A stretch of DNA of 7,105 nt from an uncultured Eubacteriales bacterium (lineage in GTDB: Bacteria > Bacillota > Clostridia > Monoglobales > Monoglobaceae). Where the stretch lies: contig USLC01000036.1 in the NCBI GenBank assembly GCA_900555375.1, positions 1 through 7,105 on the forward strand, read 5' to 3'. This document shows, in pieces, positions 5,101 through 7,105 of the stretch (its first letter is position 1; the number at the start of each line of letters is the position of its first letter). The notes beneath the pieces are model-generated. The model saw only the letters and a list, made by a program, of their open reading frames with translations. It did not search any database and had not been told where the DNA came from. The position numbers were made by a program, and so were the translations under genes.

Positions 5101-6451
5101 GCGCAACATATGCGCAAAGCCGAAGTCTGTGGAATATAAGCGCGCGGTATTTACCAAAGAGATGTTTAAAGAGGGCTATACCATACTTGCTCCGCAGATG
5201 AGCCCCATTCACTTCAGTCTGCTTGAACCTGTCTTCAGAAAATACGGATTTAATATAGAAATCCTTGATAATGACAACAGAAGTGCGATAGACACAGGTC
5301 TTAAATTTGTAAATAACGACGCTTGCTTCCCGTCGATTACCGCTGTGGGACAGATTATGGAAGCGGTAACATCGGGCAGGTACGATACAGACAGGCTTGC
5401 AGTCATTATGTCTCAGACGGGGGGCTGCTGCCGCGCAAGCAACTATGTTGCATTTATAAGAAGGGCGCTTGACAAGGTGGGGCTTTCTCACATTCCCGTT
5501 ATATCGCTTAATGCGAACGGAATGGAAAAGAATGACGGATTTAAGCTTCCCCCGAAGCTGATTTACGCCGCTGCCAAGGCGATTGTATACGGCGACCTGT
5601 TTATGAGATGTCTGTACCGCGTAAGACCCTATGAAAAGGTTGAGGGCGCTGCGAATATGCTTCATAAAAAATGGGAGGAAATCTGTATCGATTCGCTCAT
5701 TAATAACAAAAGCAGAAGAAGCTTTAAAAATGTATGTGAGGCAATCGTTAGTGCGTTTGATAACTTCCCTATCGATGAGACGCTTGTTAAACCGCGGGTC
5801 GGCGTTGTGGGCGAGATTCTTGTAAAATATATGCCGCTTGCAAATAACCATCTTGTTGATTTGCTTGAAAGCGAAGGAGCGGAGGCGGTAGTGCCCGACT
5901 TAATGGATTTTATGAACTATTGCCTTTACAATGCAGAGTATAAGCACGAGTATCTCGGCGGAACGCTTCGCTCTGCCGCGGCATCAATGATAGGAATCAA
6001 GGCGATACGCAAGCTGCGCAAGCCTGCAATCGATGCGCTTGAAAAGAGCCGCCGTTTTGAAGCGCCTATGCCGATAGAGAAGGTGGCAGAGCTTGCAAAG
6101 CCGTTTTTGTCAATCGGAAATCAGTACGGCGAAGGATGGTTTCTTACGGGCGAAATGGCAGAGCTTCTTACCTCAAACGTACCGAATATTGTTTGTATTC
6201 AGCCGTTTGCCTGCCTGCCGAACCACGTTGTGGGCAAGGGCGTTATCAAGACCTTAAAAAACAGCTATCCGTACGCAAATATTGTTGCAGTTGACTATGA
6301 CCCCGGTGCAAGCGAGGTAAATCAGCTTAACAGAATAAAGCTTATGCTTTCCGCAGCGAAGAAGAATCTTCAGAGCGGTGCGGAAAACAAAGCAGCGGTA
6401 AAGAAAAAATCAAAAAATACATCGTATTCGGCTGAAGTGACAGCTGTATAA
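2147..6451 (+). CDS. fused acyl-CoA dehydratase activase / HgdB-like reductase protein, 1434 residues
   Basis: This is a giant cytoplasmic iron-sulfur ATPase of the 2-hydroxyglutaryl-CoA dehydratase superfamily, in which an activase uses ATP to push a low-potential electron onto a partner. Visible order: activase module 1 (about residues 5-255) with GIDIGSTTVK (7-16), GGEDAK (103-108), GVCAGGTGSF (122-131), Cys163 and GGP (214-216). Activase module 2 (319-577) has GIDAGSTTTK (322-331), GGQDMK (421-426), ACSSGCGSF (443-451), Cys483 and GGTF (537-540). A four-cysteine motif follows (Cys604, 607, 611, 630). HgdB-like module 1 (668-981, DUF2229 type) has Cys720, Cys745 and Cys934; HgdB-like module 2 (1010-1405) has Cys1060, Cys1094 and Cys1356. 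The chain ends in a polar, Lys-rich tail (1405-1434). The ATG has GGAGGA (2135-2140) 6 nt upstream. The frame is intact with no sign of decay. Long fusions of this kind occur in anaerobic Firmicutes; the substrate is unknown to me. The gene probably forms an operon with the downstream LysR-type gene. HgdC or BcrA/D would be too specific as names. Confidence 0.9.
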   Translation: MKEYKAGIDIGSTTVKLVLLDDDNNLIFGQYRRHCSHTQRTLAELLCEAEEYTGKCRIKAKITGSGSINLGKALGIDFVQEVVAVASALRYTAPQTDVAIELGGEDAKIIYFDGGIDERMNGVCAGGTGSFIDQMAALLQTDASGLNAEAENYREIYPIAARCGVFAKTDIQPLINEGATKADLAASIFQAVVNQTISGLACGKPIRGCVAFLGGPLHFLPELKSAFIRTLKLTPETTVDPENSHLFAAMGAALEADEAADSLNMDDLILKLNDGVSMDFEIKRLEPLFADKGEFDDFCLRHSKAVVKKEELSEYKGKCFMGIDAGSTTTKMALIGDKGQLLYSFYSGNQGSPIKTAVSAIAELKDRLPDGAEIAYSCSTGYGEALLKSAFCLDEGEVETIAHCTAASFFNADVDCVLDIGGQDMKCIKLKNNSVDNVLLNEACSSGCGSFIENFATSLSYTAADFANEALFAKNPVDLGTRCTVFMNSNVKQAQKEGASVADISAGLAYSVIKNALFKVIKLADAKDLGENIVVQGGTFYNKAVLRAFEKIAGVEAICPDISGIMGAFGAALIAKQRYNGEKSTMLPLDEILKLTYTTSTVRCGKCANNCMLTVNKFPGGRRHITGNRCEKGLGGTSEKKSAPNMFEYKRKRLFDYKPLAEQEAKRGVIGIPRVLNIYENYPFWATFFKKLGFSVVVSPLSDRKIYELGMESIPSESECYPAKLAHGHVQWLINQGIKTIFHPCVFYEHQETPGAQNHYNCPIVVSYPENLKNNVEDLDLKNINYIRPFIAFTDEKTAADRLVRLCGKEWDIPAAEVRNAVKCAWKEQRAAKDDIKREGKRIFKLMEKEKGCGIALVGRPYHIDPEINHGIPEMIASYGLTVFTEDSLPIDFTPQRPVRVNDQWVYHSRLYTAAEFVSKRDDMELIQLNSFGCGLDAVTTDEVCEIMEGANKLYTVLKIDEVNNLGAARIRIRSLLAAMKMRRERNICAKPKSVEYKRAVFTKEMFKEGYTILAPQMSPIHFSLLEPVFRKYGFNIEILDNDNRSAIDTGLKFVNNDACFPSITAVGQIMEAVTSGRYDTDRLAVIMSQTGGCCRASNYVAFIRRALDKVGLSHIPVISLNANGMEKNDGFKLPPKLIYAAAKAIVYGDLFMRCLYRVRPYEKVEGAANMLHKKWEEICIDSLINNKSRRSFKNVCEAIVSAFDNFPIDETLVKPRVGVVGEILVKYMPLANNHLVDLLESEGAEAVVPDLMDFMNYCLYNAEYKHEYLGGTLRSAAASMIGIKAIRKLRKPAIDALEKSRRFEAPMPIEKVAELAKPFLSIGNQYGEGWFLTGEMAELLTSNVPNIVCIQPFACLPNHVVGKGVIKTLKNSYPYANIVAVDYDPGASEVNQLNRIKLMLSAAKKNLQSGAENKAAVKKKSKNTSYSAEVTAV
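2159..2911 (+). other. domain: activase ATPase module 1 (BcrAD/BadFG, HgdC-like)
   Basis: Residues 5-255 form a complete ASKHA-fold ATPase: phosphate-1 loop GIDIGSTTVK, phosphate-2 region ELGGEDAK, and an adenosine-side FLGGP. Cys124 and Cys163 correspond to the two cysteines per subunit that hold the dimer-bridging [4Fe-4S] cluster in HgdC of Acidaminococcus fermentans. The alignment comes from motif spacing, not a computed profile match. Confidence 0.88.
3101..3877 (+). other. domain: activase ATPase module 2
   Basis: Residues 319-577 repeat the activase plan with GIDAGSTTTK, DIGGQDMK and QGGTF. Cys444 and Cys483 align with Cys124 and Cys163 of module 1 at the same offset (320 residues). 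An extra cysteine, Cys448, sits where module 1 has Thr128 in the GTGSF loop. The module looks catalytically intact, so this is a duplication with both copies retained and not one active and one dead copy. Confidence 0.87.
3956..4036 (+). other. domain: four-cysteine motif between activase and reductase halves
   Basis: Residues 604-630 contain CGKCANNC followed 18 residues later by the Cys of GNRCEKG, giving Cys604, Cys607, Cys611 and Cys630. Such C-x2-C-x3-C-xn-C spacing fits an additional iron-sulfur cluster or a zinc site. It sits at the junction of the ATPase and HgdB-like halves. The metal is not determinable from sequence. Confidence 0.7.
4148..5089 (+). other. domain: HgdB-like module 1 (DUF2229 type)
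   Basis: Residues 668-981 begin GVIGIPRVLN and continue with FFKKLGF (688-694), SECYPAKLAHGHV (718-730), HPCVFY (743-748), VGRPYHIDPEINHGIPE (858-874), SFGCGLDAVT (931-940) and end IDEVNNLGAARIRIRSL (960-976). Cys720, Cys745 and Cys934 are candidate cluster ligands. The order of motifs is repeated in the following module. Confidence 0.75.
5174..6361 (+). other. domain: HgdB-like module 2
   Basis: Residues 1010-1405 run GYTILAPQMS, VFRKYGF (1029-1035), NDACFPSITAVGQIMEA (1057-1073), QTGGCCRASNY (1090-1100), VGVVGEILVKYMPLANNHLV (1218-1237), QPFACLPNHVVGKG (1352-1365) and AVDYDPGASEVNQLNRIKL (1381-1399). Cys1060, Cys1094 (or 1095) and Cys1356 match the three-cysteine layout of module 1. The Asp-rich segment and Arg near the end resemble the C-terminal region of HgdB-family proteins. 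Confidence 0.73.
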
Positions 6452-6454
6452 GTC

Positions 6455-6461
6455 GGGAGGG
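6455..6461 (+). promoter_or_regulatory. ribosome binding site of the LysR-type gene
   Basis: GGGAGGG lies in the 18-nt gap after the activase stop codon. Its GGAGG core (6456-6460) is 9 nt from the GTG at 6470. This supports GTG as the start and expression from the upstream transcript. Confidence 0.8.
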
Positions 6462-6469
6462 AGAAGCCT

Positions 6470-7105
6470 GTGACGCTTCAGCAAATCATATATGTATTAA
6501 CAATTTCGGAAGCAGGGTCAATGAACAAGGCGGCTGAATCGCTTTTTATCTCTCAGCCGTCTTTGACAAATGCGGTAAAAGACCTTGAAAGGGAAGTGGG
6601 CATATCAATTTTTCTGCGCACAAGCAAGGGGGTCACCCTTACAAAAGAGGGCGAAGAGTTTTTGATGTATGCAAGACAGCTTTATCAGCAGTATGAGCTT
6701 ATCCACGAAAAATATATTGAAACAAAAAATATAAAGCGTAAGTTCGGCGTATCTACCCAGCATTATTCGTTTGTTGTTAAGGCGTTTGTTGATACGGTTA
6801 AGCAGTTCGGAACTTTGAATTATGAGTTTGCCATACGTGAGACAAAAACGTTTGACGTAATTTGCGATGTAGGCAATTTTAAAAGCGAAATCGGTCTTTT
6901 GTATATGAATGATTTTAACCGAAAGGTTATAGAAAAAATGCTTGACGAGAATGATTTGGAATTTCACCGTCTTATCAACTGTAAAGCATACGTGTATATA
7001 TGGAAGAATCATCCGCTTGCGGACAGGAAATCAATAAGCTTTGACGAGCTTAAAAATTATCCGTGTCTTTCGTTTGAGCAGGGCGAGAACGGCTCGTTTT
7101 ACTTT
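6470..7105 (+). CDS. LysR-type transcriptional regulator (3' end beyond window)
   Basis: The 212 codons visible are open to the end of the window; full LysR proteins are about 290-310 residues, so roughly 80-100 are missing. Residues 2-61 are a canonical LysR winged helix-turn-helix: TLQQIIYVLTISEAGSMNKA (2-21), AAESLFISQPSLTNAVKDLE (21-40), then FLRTSKGVTLTKEG (48-61), all in the usual order. A linker helix (about 62-88) leads to a periplasmic-binding-protein-like effector domain from about residue 91. The protein should act as a DNA-binding tetramer responding to a small ligand that cannot be named from sequence. The start is GTG, supported by the ribosome site 9 nt upstream; it gives the standard N-terminus with no extension. 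It follows the fused activase by 18 nt in the same direction, so the two are probably co-transcribed. This differs from the common divergent placement of LysR genes against their targets, although the next genes to the right may also be targets. Confidence 0.93.
   Translation, partial: MTLQQIIYVLTISEAGSMNKAAESLFISQPSLTNAVKDLEREVGISIFLRTSKGVTLTKEGEEFLMYARQLYQQYELIHEKYIETKNIKRKFGVSTQHYSFVVKAFVDTVKQFGTLNYEFAIRETKTFDVICDVGNFKSEIGLLYMNDFNRKVIEKMLDENDLEFHRLINCKAYVYIWKNHPLADRKSISFDELKNYPCLSFEQGENGSFYF

Noticed and set aside
4871..5851. Long minus-strand open frame (326 codons) antisense to the fused activase
   Set aside because: It lies wholly within the conserved HgdB-like coding region on the other strand, shows no recognisable domain, and its composition (many Arg, His, Lys, Ser) is typical of an antisense shadow of a coding gene.
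2147..6451. Naming the large protein as a benzoyl-CoA reductase or 2-hydroxyglutaryl-CoA dehydratase component
   Set aside because: Only superfamily motifs are visible; the fused architecture and absence of pathway genes do not support a specific substrate.
6605..7012. Minus-strand open frame of 135 codons at the right end
   Set aside because: It is antisense to the LysR-type gene, whose conserved helix-turn-helix and continuous open frame to the window end explain this stretch.

Overview
The window looks like a piece of chromosome from a strictly anaerobic, Gram-positive Clostridia-type bacterium (inference). Reasons: near-consensus sigma-A promoters with AT-rich spacers, strong GGAGG-type ribosome sites with GTG starts, moderate GC with AT-rich intergenic DNA, and a very large oxygen-sensitive-type iron-sulfur protein of the 2-hydroxyacyl-CoA dehydratase activase superfamily. 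No mobile element, CRISPR array, tRNA or rRNA was seen.

Left arm, minus strand (1-1847): galE (UDP-glucose 4-epimerase) is transcribed leftward from a clear promoter (TTGACA-17 nt-TAACAT). A 62-nt gap containing a GC-rich hairpin follows, then azlC, then the first 14 codons of azlD, which overlaps azlC by 4 nt (ATGA). AzlC/AzlD are the two subunits of a branched-chain amino-acid exporter. GalE carries Cys298 at the substrate gatekeeper position (Tyr299 in E. coli), which predicts that it also accepts N-acetylated UDP-hexosamines. No other Leloir-pathway gene is present, so it probably supplies UDP-galactose/UDP-GalNAc for surface glycans.

Centre (1848-2146): a 299-nt divergent intergenic region. 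It holds the galE promoter, a 15-nt direct repeat spaced by two helical turns, an imperfect 21-bp inverted repeat, an extended -10 promoter for the rightward genes, and a leader hairpin.

Right arm, plus strand (2147-7105): one 1434-residue protein fills 4.3 kb, followed after 18 nt by a LysR-type regulator that runs off the window end. The large protein reads as two tandem duplications joined together. The first is two HgdC/YjiL-type activase ATPase modules, each retaining its two cluster cysteines. The second is two HgdB-like reductase modules, each with three similarly placed cysteines. A four-cysteine motif lies between them. A system that is normally several separate subunits (homodimeric ATP-driven electron injector plus dehydratase/reductase dimer) therefore seems to be encoded as one chain. 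Very long fused proteins of this superfamily are known in anaerobes, but I know of no established substrate for them. No dehydratase, CoA-transferase or acyl-CoA dehydrogenase gene lies beside it here, so its substrate is open. This is the most interesting item in the window.
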